From Corynebacterium urogenitale (GTDB lineage: Bacteria; Actinomycetota; Actinomycetes; Mycobacteriales; Mycobacteriaceae): a stretch of 64,000 nucleotides of DNA. The stretch covers positions 124,001-188,000 of the forward strand of contig NZ_CP045032.1 of the NCBI RefSeq assembly GCF_009026825.1. Reading direction: 5' to 3'. Position 1 is the stretch's first letter; each line of letters begins with the position of its first letter. Below, in pieces: positions 46,101 to 54,891 of the stretch. The notes below the pieces were generated by a model that saw only the letters and a program-made list of their open reading frames with translations, was not told the DNA's origin and did not search any database. A program made the position numbers and the translations under genes.

Positions 46101-47158
46101 GCCATCGCGATTTTCACCACGAACATCAGCCCGAGGTGCCCGCGCCGGCTGGTGTGGGGACACCGCCATTCCCGCAAGCGGTGACCCCCAAAAGCCAAAA
46201 AGGTCGCTGGGCTGTGATTCACACTCCGCGTGCATTCCACACGAGTTTCCCGGAGGGTGCCCGGCCTCAGTTGAAGTTGTTTAAAGACCTGTGGTTCTGG
46301 GTGTTCATGATCATCACTGTCCCGAGCTTCTTGCTGTGCTTGGTGATGATGCGTCTGTCTTCCCCCATCAACGGCCTCGTCGGGGAAGGAATTGTGACGG
46401 CAGTCCTCTTGGCGCTCGTGCAGATTGCAGTGGTGGTTGGCTTGTTCAGGCTAATTCCGATCTTTAAGGGCACTCCGAAGCGGCTGATCTTCCTGGCCTT
46501 GGCATGGGGTGGTTTTAGTGCCGTGGCCTTGGCTGGCGGTGTCTTAAGTCCACCATGGCTGAGTGTTGCGGAGAAAATGGGCTGGTTTTCCCACAGCATG
46601 TCCATTGGGGCCGCTGTGCCGGAAGAGCTGGTGAAAGCCCTCGGTGTGATGCTCCTGCTGTGGATTGGACGTGCGTGGTGGAATCGCCCCTGGCATGGGT
46701 TAGTGGCTGGAATGCTCGTTGGGCTGGGGTTCGATGCTTACGAAAATGCGCTGTACTCCGTGACTATGGGAATCACTCATCCTGCGTCTGATTTACAGGG
46801 GGCGGTGGAGGTCTTCTCACTGCGGCTGGTTGCTGGCCCGTTGCTGCACGTGATGTTCACCGGCATTTTTGGTTGGGCACTCGGCCGGTTGATGTATGAA
46901 GGCGGTAATTTCACACGCGCGCAGCGGTGGGGTTCAATACTGCTCTGGGGGGTGGTCGCGATCAGTGGGCACTACATGTGGAATATTTTGCCGTCCGGTG
47001 AGGATGAGTTCGTGGTCAATGTCGTTTCGAAGATCATCGTGTACATCGTGCTGGTGGGACTGCTGGTGTGGCTGAATATTGCCCAAAGTCGGCGTGTGCT
47101 TCCGCTGCAGCGTGCCGGTCTGGAGCCGGCGGTCACTATGAGCCAACGCGTGAAGTGA
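46097..47158 (+). CDS. PrsW family intramembrane metalloprotease
   Basis: 353 residues, about eight membrane helices. PrsW motifs: PEELVKALGV (EExxK), GFDAYENALYS (FxxxEN), LLHVMFTGIFGWALG (H) and ISGHYMWN (H). Family members cut membrane-bound anti-sigma factors or similar substrates. The cytoplasmic N-terminus of ~55 residues is longer than in Bacillus PrsW. Translationally coupled to the upstream exported protein gene. Confidence 0.9.
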   Translation: MSHRDFHHEHQPEVPAPAGVGTPPFPQAVTPKSQKGRWAVIHTPRAFHTSFPEGARPQLKLFKDLWFWVFMIITVPSFLLCLVMMRLSSPINGLVGEGIVTAVLLALVQIAVVVGLFRLIPIFKGTPKRLIFLALAWGGFSAVALAGGVLSPPWLSVAEKMGWFSHSMSIGAAVPEELVKALGVMLLLWIGRAWWNRPWHGLVAGMLVGLGFDAYENALYSVTMGITHPASDLQGAVEVFSLRLVAGPLLHVMFTGIFGWALGRLMYEGGNFTRAQRWGSILLWGVVAISGHYMWNILPSGEDEFVVNVVSKIIVYIVLVGLLVWLNIAQSRRVLPLQRAGLEPAVTMSQRVK

Positions 47159-47412
47159 ATGTAGGTCATAGTTGCGAGGTGTATGAAGCAGCGGGTACTA
47201 CCTGGTGAAAGTCACGCAGGGTAGAGCTGAAATCCACTGCGCCATCCAGAGAAATCCTCTGGGTGGCGTTAACTTTTTCTGGCATTTTCATAGGCGAGTT
47301 GTGCCGTTGACCTGTGCGAATAGAGTCGCCAAGCTGGCCCATAGACCGCAGTCCACGAGCGTTACGCGTGTTAAAGCTGTTAAATCTGTGATTATTGAGT
47401 AATGTGTGACGC

Positions 47413-48885
47413 ATGCTTTCACTGCCAAGGCGCCGTCGCGCGCGCACCACAGCCCCCGCCCGCATCACTGCAGCGGCCCTGATCGGTTCTGCAGCAACGG
47501 TCGCGGCACTCGTCGCCACTGACGTCATACCTGTCCCATCGTGGGCGCTCGACGGCATCGACGTGGCCTCACACCAGCACCCAGGTAATGCCGCCATTGA
47601 CTGGACTGCCGTGAAGGCCTCTGGCCAGGACTTCGCCTTCATCAAGGCCTCCGAGGGCACTGGGTACATCAACCCTTACTTCGCCGATGACTCCCAAAAG
47701 GCACAGCAGGCTGGCGTCATGCCAGGCAGCTACCACTACGCAAAGCCGCAGCTCGGCACCGGCCGTGCCGAGGCTCGCTACTATGCAGCGGCGTTGGCCA
47801 CCGGATCCCAACCTTCTCTGCCACCAGTGCTCGACCTTGAGGAGACCGGTGGTCTGAACACGACCCAGCTGCAGGATTGGGTCCGCGACTTCGTCGATGA
47901 GATCCGTAAGCTCACCGGACGCGACCCGATCATGTACACGAGCCCCGGATTCTGGCAGTCCTACATGGGCAACACCACGGAGTTCTCCGAGCTGCCACTG
48001 TGGCTGGCTTACTGGAGCTCCACGCCTCCTACTGACCTGCCAGGTGGTTGGGACTACATCACCTTCTGGCAGTACTCGGAAACCGGCACTGTCAATGGCG
48101 TGCGTGGAACCGTGGACTTGAACAAGTACTACGGTGACGACGCCCAACTGCAGGCGCTCGCTCAGGGCTCTCCATCCGGCACGCTGGTCGGGGAGATCAA
48201 TAACATCCTCGCCCCAATCCAAGGAGCAGGTGAGATTGAAGCTGGTGTGGCTAACCAGATTGAGGCCGCAACCGGTATCAACGTTCCACTGACCACTGAC
48301 TTCCTCATGCTGCTGCTTGGTGTGGCGGGCGGTCGCATCGGGCCGGAGGTCATCCTGGATCAGGGAGCAGCGCAATTCGAGGGCCTTGCCAACGACCCGG
48401 AGGCTGCCGCTGGATCTTTGACTGCCGCAGCACCGGAAGGTGGCAACGGCTCCGTCGCAGGAGCGCAGCAAGTGCTGTCCGCCATCATGGCGATCACCGG
48501 TGCGCTGCGCGATCTCAACGCTTCCGGCAAGGAGGTGCCGATCGATGCGCTTACCGCGTTGGTGGGCAATTCCGGTGAGGTCAATGTTGGCCAGCTGCTG
48601 GGCATTCTTCAGACCTTCGGTGGCACCCAGAACTGGTCCGCCAAGTTGGAAAACGGTGAGGTTCCGGCAGATCCGAATGCACTGCAGCAGCTCTCGGAAG
48701 CTGCTGGTGACGTGAATGCCGCCCCAGCTGGCACCCCATTGCCGCCGGAGGCAGTCCAGAGCGCGCTGGCCGGAATGACCCAGGGTGCGCCGGGCGCACC
48801 AGCCGGTGACGGTGCAGCTGCTCCAGCACCAGGCGCGCCTGAAGCTCCATCTGCAGACGCTGGCTTCGGCACCCCAGGCCAGTAG
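47413..48885 (+). CDS. Secreted GH25 lysozyme (muramidase) with long C-terminal extension
   Basis: 490 residues. A basic start RRRRARTT and hydrophobic segment AALIGSAATVAALVATDVI form a signal sequence. The GH25 domain (~45-240) has GIDVASHQ (catalytic Asp), AFIKASEGTGY, GSYHYAKP, VLDLEETGG (catalytic Glu), MYTSPGFW, LAYW and FWQYS..G.V.G..G.VDLN. It cuts peptidoglycan. The last ~240 residues are not catalytic; they end in an Ala/Pro/Gly-rich tail. Start ATG 47413 has no strong ribosome site. The 47159-47412 gap holds no gene. Confidence 0.92.
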   Translation: MLSLPRRRRARTTAPARITAAALIGSAATVAALVATDVIPVPSWALDGIDVASHQHPGNAAIDWTAVKASGQDFAFIKASEGTGYINPYFADDSQKAQQAGVMPGSYHYAKPQLGTGRAEARYYAAALATGSQPSLPPVLDLEETGGLNTTQLQDWVRDFVDEIRKLTGRDPIMYTSPGFWQSYMGNTTEFSELPLWLAYWSSTPPTDLPGGWDYITFWQYSETGTVNGVRGTVDLNKYYGDDAQLQALAQGSPSGTLVGEINNILAPIQGAGEIEAGVANQIEAATGINVPLTTDFLMLLLGVAGGRIGPEVILDQGAAQFEGLANDPEAAAGSLTAAAPEGGNGSVAGAQQVLSAIMAITGALRDLNASGKEVPIDALTALVGNSGEVNVGQLLGILQTFGGTQNWSAKLENGEVPADPNALQQLSEAAGDVNAAPAGTPLPPEAVQSALAGMTQGAPGAPAGDGAAAPAPGAPEAPSADAGFGTPGQ

Positions 48886-48971
48886 ATGCCAACAATCCGT
48901 TCGTTATAGCCAAAAGAGCGCTTCCTCACGGGAAGCGAACTTCGTTCCGCAAACGCACGGACACGAACCCA

Positions 48972-49008
48972 AGGGCCGATCCTCATTCTGAGGATTGGCC
49001 CTCTTGTC
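48972..49008 (+). terminator. Terminator after the GH25 gene
   Basis: AGGGCCGATCCTCA pairs with TGAGGATTGGCCCT (one G-U pair) over a three-base loop and is followed by CTTGT. A smaller stem CGCTTCC/GGAAGCG lies just before it near 48909-48926. Confidence 0.75.
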
Positions 49009-49043
49009 GTCTGTACGGGCAACCCCCTACAGCCAAGCACGCA

Positions 49044-49080
49044 TGAAAAAACCCACCGGTGCGGCACCAGTGGGTTAACG
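49044..49080 (-). terminator. Terminator after embC
   Basis: On the minus strand AACCCACTGGTGCCGCACCGGTGGGTT folds into a stem and is followed by TTTTTT. It lies about 30 bases past the embC stop. Confidence 0.82.
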
Positions 49081-49111
49081 GTTGACGCGGAGGCTCAGCC
49101 CCCAGCGCCTA

Positions 49112-52100
49112 CTACTCAGCCATGTACTTCATCGGTCCTGGGTAGTAGGTTCCTAGCTCGGTGGTGCTGGTTTCCGTCAGCTCAGCTGGCTTCGGGCGCT
49201 CACCACGGGCATTCGGTACGGTCTCTAGGCGGTCGAACACGCCCCAGTCGCGCTGCCAGTCACCCTTCAAGTAGGTCGGCAGCTCGGTGGACTGGGAAGT
49301 CATCTCGGTCAGACCCACAGAACCACCGCCGAGGTAATCCATCACGCCACTGTGTACGCGGCGTCCGCCGTGATCAGGGGAGATGCGGTACTCGGCCACC
49401 TCGGCCACGCCGGCGTAGTGGTCGTAGTTGCGCTGGCAAGGGAACTGGAAGGCGACGGACCAGTCGAGGAGGCCCGGTGCGTCATCACCAATTTCTGCCG
49501 GGATGTAATCGTTCATGCTCACCATCTGTGGCGCACGTGGTGGCGTGATGGCCAGCCACTGGTCCGGCGTGAGGTTCGTATCGATCGCGCGGATGCGGAT
49601 CACGTTCGCGCCTTCAGGGATAGCATCCTTCGGCACACGCATGTTGCGCCATTCCGGCCCGGTGCCAATGTCGAGGGGCTGGTATTCGCCGATCATCTCG
49701 TAGTTGTCACCTTCGCCGCGGCCGAACTCGACCTTGAGCTCCTGACCGTACTGGAACACACCATTCATGTCGTCGTGCGCCACCTTGCCGGCAGCGGAGA
49801 AGACGATGAGTGGCTGGTCCTCGCCCATCTCTGGAATTTCGTACCAGTCAGTAATGGTGCGCGCTGGCACCTGCAGGCCTTCGCGGAAGGATCCGACGAC
49901 CGGCACCTGCTGGTTATCCAGGAAGAACGGAAGCTTGGCGTAGGAACCGTTAATACCTCGATCGGATGCCACGCCGCCCTGCGTGCCGGATTCGTTAGCG
50001 TCCTCGTCTGTCGTCTCCTGGTTCTGATCCGACGCCACGTCCTCGCCCTGCGAACCGGTGGTCGAAGCATCGGAGGAATCGTTGGTCGTGGAGTCCCCGT
50101 TGCTGCCTGTGCTGGATCTGCTGGTGGAGTCCGAGCTACCGCTAGCCCCTGCACCATCTGCGCGCACGGACGTTTGCGGCATGGAGGAGGAAGAGGTGTT
50201 GTCCACGCCGGGGTCAATACGCGTTGGGATGTTGTTCGGTTCGAATCCTCGCGAATCGTCATTGACGAGGGAGTCCTTGAGCTCGCCTCCGCCTGCGACC
50301 GCGAGGAAGGAATCGTTCGTGTTGGTTTCCACGAGGACGTCGGAGGCCATGTTGCAGGTATTCCCAGTGAGGCTCACCAGGTTACCCTTGCCGATGGAGT
50401 ACGCCGGCCACTGGGAGATAAAGCCCTTGCCCAGGGAGAGCATGGAGAAGACCACAACGAGGGCTGTGAGGACACCGATGGGGGCTGCGGCGATGCCTTG
50501 GAAGCGCAGCGTACGGCGGCGTTCCTCGGCGTCGATTTCCCGCCGTTCCGACTTGGTCTCCGCACGGGCGGTCTTGAACTCCGTGAGGTAGCCCACGAGG
50601 ACACCCCAGACGAGCACCAGCAGAGAGATGCCAAGCATCACGGTGGAGGCCTCGATACCAGCCAACTGGATTGGCTTATCCCACCATGGGACGCCGAAGC
50701 TGCCGATGTACCACCAGCCGTTCGTTCCGGCGAGGGTGAAGCTGAACAGCATCAGCGTAGCGCCGATGAACAGCACCCTGTTGCGCCGGGATGAAAGGGA
50801 AATGTGGGAGGCGGCGACGGCCGCAAGACCCATGAGTGCGGCACCGACACCAGCGTAGACACCGAAGTGGTGAGTCCACTTCGTCGGCGTGAACGTCATA
50901 AAGAACATCGTGCCGATGATCACCAGCACCAGGCGGGTGGATGGGCCCTTCGTGGCGCCTGGCACGCGGCCGTTGCGCAGCATAGAGGCGATGACCACGC
51001 CGAAACTGAAGAACATCATCATGACGATGAAGCGGCGGGTGAAGGAACCGTCGATGCTCTGCTCCAGCAAGCTGGTGTAACGAATGTACTCGTCGTACCA
51101 GGCTACGGAAGGGCCAATCGCACCACGGACGCTGATGGCCTCCAGCACAGAGCGCAGAGTCTGGTCGCCGAACACGCCGATGAGAATTGCCGTGCCAGCG
51201 GCGAGGAAAGGTGCGATCTGGGCGAACATGCCGGTGAATACGGCGCCCTTGGAGCTGCCCTTCTCTGCGCCGAGCAGTGGCAGGCGGCGGATCGCAATGC
51301 GCACGATGGCTCCCAGGGAGACCAGCAGCGCCGCGACGGCCATGAGGCCGGTCGGGCCGGCACCCAGCGCCAAGGTGGCAATGATCGTACCGATCGCTGC
51401 CGGAAGTAGACGGTGGGTGGCGATGGCGCGCTCGAAGGAAACCCATGCCAGCAGAGAGGTCATGGCGATGATCGGCTCTGGGCGGGCGCCGTTGTTGTAG
51501 GTCATCCAGAACGCCAGGAATGCGGCGGCCATTGTCCAGTGCGCGACCTTGCGCTGGTTGATCTTCGTTCCCAAGCGCGGGAGGACCTCGCGCGAGAGGA
51601 TCAACCAGGTGATGATTCCTGCAATCAGGCCGGGGAGGCGGATCCAGATGGATGCGGTGGAAACCTTCGTCATCAGGGCCAGCAGGTCGTAGAATGGGAA
51701 TCCGAATGGGGATTCCGGAACGCCGTGCCAGCGGTAGTAGTTGGCCATGTAGCCCGAGGCATCCGCCAGGCGGGCCATCGACAGGATGTAGCCATCATCG
51801 GCTGTGTTGGCGCCAATGAAGTACCACCCCAGCAGGAACACGCCCACCACCGAGTCAATTGGGCGCAGCTTCCACCAACGTGCCGGGAGGATGCGGTTGG
51901 ACTTGCGCCCATCGAGGGAATCGATGCGGTGCAAAGTCCACAGGGAGATGACGGTCATGATGACTCCCAGGATCATCGCGAGCGTCTTGAGAATGGTCGG
52001 GGTGGAGGTGAAGCGTGAATCCACGGTCACCTTCGCCTCCACGCCTGCGTCCTTGGCGCTTTGGAAGGTTTCCGGTGTATTGGCGATTTCGGAGTAGATG

Positions 52101-52687
52101 CCGGTCACCATCGGGCGAATGTCGTCGTTGATGGTGCTATCCAGTGGTTCACCATTGGCATTGGTGGCATCCGGAACCCAGACGCGCGTCGACTCGAAGG
52201 TGGAGGTGATGCGCAATACAGCATCATCCGGGAGCTGACGCAGCGTGTCCTTATCTATGGACAGCGGTACAACATTGCGGATGACCACGTCGACTGTTCT
52301 GTCAGTGGAACGGACGAAGAGGCCTCGCAGCGTTGCTTGGGCGCTATCTTCAGGAACGGTGGACAGCGCGGTCGTTTCGCCGGGGTTGAGCTTCTGGATC
52401 TCCTTGACGGGCAGGGTCATGTCAATGTCCTGCGGAGTGTAGGAGATCAGTGGCGCGGTAACGCTCGTGAGATCGTCACCCTGCGGCCAGCTGAATTCAG
52501 CGTGAGTCTGCTTGACCGGCAAAATTGGAGTGAGGCAAAACAGAATAAAGCCCATCACGCCAGTGATGATGGCGAGGGCCTTCAAACGAGATGCCGACTT
52601 TTTCTTCGGCGCAGATCCCCGTTTCTTTGCCTGTTTTTCAGGCTCCACGGACCCTGCTTCTGTCACGGTTTCCTGGGATTTTGTCAC
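49112..52687 (-). CDS. emb: Arabinosyltransferase EmbC/EmbB type (single corynebacterial Emb)
   Basis: 1191 residues from GTG 52687. About 13 membrane helices. The GT-C loop after the first helices shows ADDGYILSMARLADASGYMANYYRWHGVPESPFGFPFYDLLALM, where the acidic pair is catalytic. The C-terminal carbohydrate-binding region includes AYSIGKGN, NTCNMASDVLVE and RVHSGVMDYLGGG. It uses decaprenyl-phospho-arabinose to extend arabinan on arabinogalactan; target of ethambutol in relatives. A Ser/Thr/Asp-rich insertion of ~85 residues (about residues 835-920, SSSSMPQTSVRADGAG...) splits the outer domain. Downstream of aftA. Confidence 0.92.
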   Translation of the reverse strand: MTKSQETVTEAGSVEPEKQAKKRGSAPKKKSASRLKALAIITGVMGFILFCLTPILPVKQTHAEFSWPQGDDLTSVTAPLISYTPQDIDMTLPVKEIQKLNPGETTALSTVPEDSAQATLRGLFVRSTDRTVDVVIRNVVPLSIDKDTLRQLPDDAVLRITSTFESTRVWVPDATNANGEPLDSTINDDIRPMVTGIYSEIANTPETFQSAKDAGVEAKVTVDSRFTSTPTILKTLAMILGVIMTVISLWTLHRIDSLDGRKSNRILPARWWKLRPIDSVVGVFLLGWYFIGANTADDGYILSMARLADASGYMANYYRWHGVPESPFGFPFYDLLALMTKVSTASIWIRLPGLIAGIITWLILSREVLPRLGTKINQRKVAHWTMAAAFLAFWMTYNNGARPEPIIAMTSLLAWVSFERAIATHRLLPAAIGTIIATLALGAGPTGLMAVAALLVSLGAIVRIAIRRLPLLGAEKGSSKGAVFTGMFAQIAPFLAAGTAILIGVFGDQTLRSVLEAISVRGAIGPSVAWYDEYIRYTSLLEQSIDGSFTRRFIVMMMFFSFGVVIASMLRNGRVPGATKGPSTRLVLVIIGTMFFMTFTPTKWTHHFGVYAGVGAALMGLAAVAASHISLSSRRNRVLFIGATLMLFSFTLAGTNGWWYIGSFGVPWWDKPIQLAGIEASTVMLGISLLVLVWGVLVGYLTEFKTARAETKSERREIDAEERRRTLRFQGIAAAPIGVLTALVVVFSMLSLGKGFISQWPAYSIGKGNLVSLTGNTCNMASDVLVETNTNDSFLAVAGGGELKDSLVNDDSRGFEPNNIPTRIDPGVDNTSSSSMPQTSVRADGAGASGSSDSTSRSSTGSNGDSTTNDSSDASTTGSQGEDVASDQNQETTDEDANESGTQGGVASDRGINGSYAKLPFFLDNQQVPVVGSFREGLQVPARTITDWYEIPEMGEDQPLIVFSAAGKVAHDDMNGVFQYGQELKVEFGRGEGDNYEMIGEYQPLDIGTGPEWRNMRVPKDAIPEGANVIRIRAIDTNLTPDQWLAITPPRAPQMVSMNDYIPAEIGDDAPGLLDWSVAFQFPCQRNYDHYAGVAEVAEYRISPDHGGRRVHSGVMDYLGGGSVGLTEMTSQSTELPTYLKGDWQRDWGVFDRLETVPNARGERPKPAELTETSTTELGTYYPGPMKYMAE

Positions 52688-52773
52688 AGGTAGTTATCTT
52701 ACGGCACTCCAGTAACAAGGTGGGAACTGTCAAGGTGTGGGAAGTATCGAATGCGCGGCGTCCATCACCAGCG

Positions 52774-54837
52774 CTAGCGCTCTCGCATGGCGATGACGAA
52801 AGGCCCGACTTGTCGCAGCTCCCACCCAGATGCGAAAGCTTCGGCGTTGAAGCTCACACTGCGGAAGCGAACATTGGGATAGTTCGGGTAGATGTCGTCC
52901 GCAATCATGTAGGTGAAGTGCTCCGTGCCTGTTCCGGTCACCGTTGGCAGTTCCTCATCTTCAGTGCCCGGTTTCAGCTCGAGCTGACCACGGAAGATCA
53001 TCACGTCAGGGTGGCGCCAGCCGTTATCGGCCTCTGCTTGGTCGATGGCGGCGAGCAGCTCCTGCGGGTCTTTGATTTTTGTCCATTCCTCGATGGCTTC
53101 GTTGCGCCGGGCGAATTCTCCGAGAGGATTAGCGTAGTGGGCGGTCATGGCCTGGTAGCCGTGATACGGGTAGTAGGACATGAAGTTCTTCTCGTCCGTA
53201 AGAACCACAGTCTCAGCCGGAGCCCGGCCGGTGTAGTCCTGGATGACCTGATCCATCAGTGAGTAGAAGACGGTGGCATCAGCCGGGTAGCGGTCACCGC
53301 GTTGAGCATCGCCGTCCGTGTCTTCGTAGGCCTGGTCGATGCGGTCGCGCAGTTCAATTGGTGTGGTGGACGTAAAGTGCACGCATACCGCGGCCATAAA
53401 CAGTGCCATGGCGCCCGTGATGACCTTCGTGTTCTTCGCCAGCAGCTGTTGCGGGTAGAAGTTTTTCAGCCCAAAGAGGCGCAGCTCCGCCAGCGCTAGC
53501 ACACCGCTGACGCCAAGAATGAGGGCGATTGGCAGACCCAGGCGGAAGCCGAGCATCGTGGTTCCCGCCAGGGTGGCGATCATGGACAACAGGATCCAGC
53601 CGTAGGCTACGGCGAGGCCGACGGTCAGGGAGTGCACGTCAGGGTCGCGGAAGCGGGCGATCATCCAGATCAGAGCGACCACGCCGAGGGTGAACATCGC
53701 CAGGTTCTCAAACATCGGAAGTGGCACCGATGCGCCCTCTAGCGGCAGGTAGTGCTGGGCTGTGCCCGTGGGGCCGTGTGGTCGGGTGAGCAGCGCCAGC
53801 AGGTATGGCCCCCAGCCGATGGCTGCAATCGCTAGGGAGCTCAACCCGATGATGGCCAGCCGGTAGATTGGCTTGATGGACTTGTCCACGAAAGCCACGA
53901 CGAAGGCCATCACCACCACAGTGAGCGCGGAAATTGCGGTGAAGAGCGTGTAGAGGTTGGCGGAAAGGCCGAGGTAGATGATGTTTCCTGCCATTGCTGC
54001 TCTGCCGCCCTCCATGGCGCGACGAGCCATCATGAACGCTGCTGGCATGCCCATGGCCACGATCGCGGCGTAGGGTTCGTCGGGAGCAATGTGCAGGGTG
54101 ATTGCTGTCGTCGTCATTGCTAGTGCACAGGCGACGGCAAGGGAACCGCACAGGCGCTGCCACACAGGTACCAAGGCGGAACCGGTCACTGCCAAGGTGA
54201 TGAGTGCCCACGGCTGGAAGGCCGCCCAACCAGCCAGCCCTGTGAGCTTGGCAAACAGCCCGCCGGTGAAGAACCACAGGCCGGGGTAGAAGCTCGGCAT
54301 GTCCGCGTATGCCATGTCCTGCCAGCTGAGGTTATCCGTCATGCGGGTGAGGAACTGGGTGCGGAAGCCCTGGTCCACACTGATGCCATCCAGGTACAGC
54401 CGGGTTGCGGATAGAGGTACGGCGAGCGTGGCGATCACGAGCAGCGCAGGCCCCATGTAGGCGATGATTTGTACGAGGATGCGCAGCCACTTGTCCATTG
54501 GTCGGTCCTTCGGCGGGTGCAGCCACAGCCACATCGCCAGCGCGACAAAGACCACCACCATGGCGATGCCGGCGGTGGAGAGGGCACGGAGGACGAAGGA
54601 GGAATTGTAGGAGGGCAGCTGCACCACGTGGAATAGTCGCCAGGCGATCACTGTGATGAGTGCTGCCCCTACACCGGCAATTGCCATGCGCAGCAGCGTC
54701 TGCGGCAGGGTTAGGGTGTCCGTGACGTAGGAGGACCCCAGCCCTTCGCGGACGGAGTTGTGCTGTTCTTGTTGTCCCCGCTGCTCTTTGGTTTTCGAGT
54801 TCGTAGCAGGGGTGGATGCTGCTGCGCTGGCGCTCAT
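52774..54837 (-). CDS. aftA: Galactan 5-O-arabinofuranosyltransferase
   Basis: 687 residues, about 11 membrane helices then an outer C-terminal domain. After a polar N-terminus comes a GT-C-type first loop with ATRLYLDGISVDQGFRTQFLTRMTDNLSWQDMAYADMPSFYPGLWFFTGG, where DQGFR and the acidic residues fit the AftA family. It adds the first arabinose to galactan from decaprenyl-phospho-arabinose, priming the chain that Emb extends. The order aftA then emb on one strand, 86 bases apart, matches other corynebacteria. Confidence 0.9.
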   Translation of the reverse strand: MSASAAASTPATNSKTKEQRGQQEQHNSVREGLGSSYVTDTLTLPQTLLRMAIAGVGAALITVIAWRLFHVVQLPSYNSSFVLRALSTAGIAMVVVFVALAMWLWLHPPKDRPMDKWLRILVQIIAYMGPALLVIATLAVPLSATRLYLDGISVDQGFRTQFLTRMTDNLSWQDMAYADMPSFYPGLWFFTGGLFAKLTGLAGWAAFQPWALITLAVTGSALVPVWQRLCGSLAVACALAMTTTAITLHIAPDEPYAAIVAMGMPAAFMMARRAMEGGRAAMAGNIIYLGLSANLYTLFTAISALTVVVMAFVVAFVDKSIKPIYRLAIIGLSSLAIAAIGWGPYLLALLTRPHGPTGTAQHYLPLEGASVPLPMFENLAMFTLGVVALIWMIARFRDPDVHSLTVGLAVAYGWILLSMIATLAGTTMLGFRLGLPIALILGVSGVLALAELRLFGLKNFYPQQLLAKNTKVITGAMALFMAAVCVHFTSTTPIELRDRIDQAYEDTDGDAQRGDRYPADATVFYSLMDQVIQDYTGRAPAETVVLTDEKNFMSYYPYHGYQAMTAHYANPLGEFARRNEAIEEWTKIKDPQELLAAIDQAEADNGWRHPDVMIFRGQLELKPGTEDEELPTVTGTGTEHFTYMIADDIYPNYPNVRFRSVSFNAEAFASGWELRQVGPFVIAMRER

Positions 54838-54891
54838 GCCCCTTATCTTTTCACACGGTCGGGACAGAGACGCGTAGTGCGTACTTTGTGC

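Noticed and set aside
47166..47672. 168-codon minus-strand frame before the lysozyme gene
   Set aside because: Overlaps the lysozyme start antisense; no domain or ribosome site.
49352..50794. Open frame of 480 codons opposite emb
   Set aside because: Antisense shadow; the emb frame has the domain and membrane pattern.
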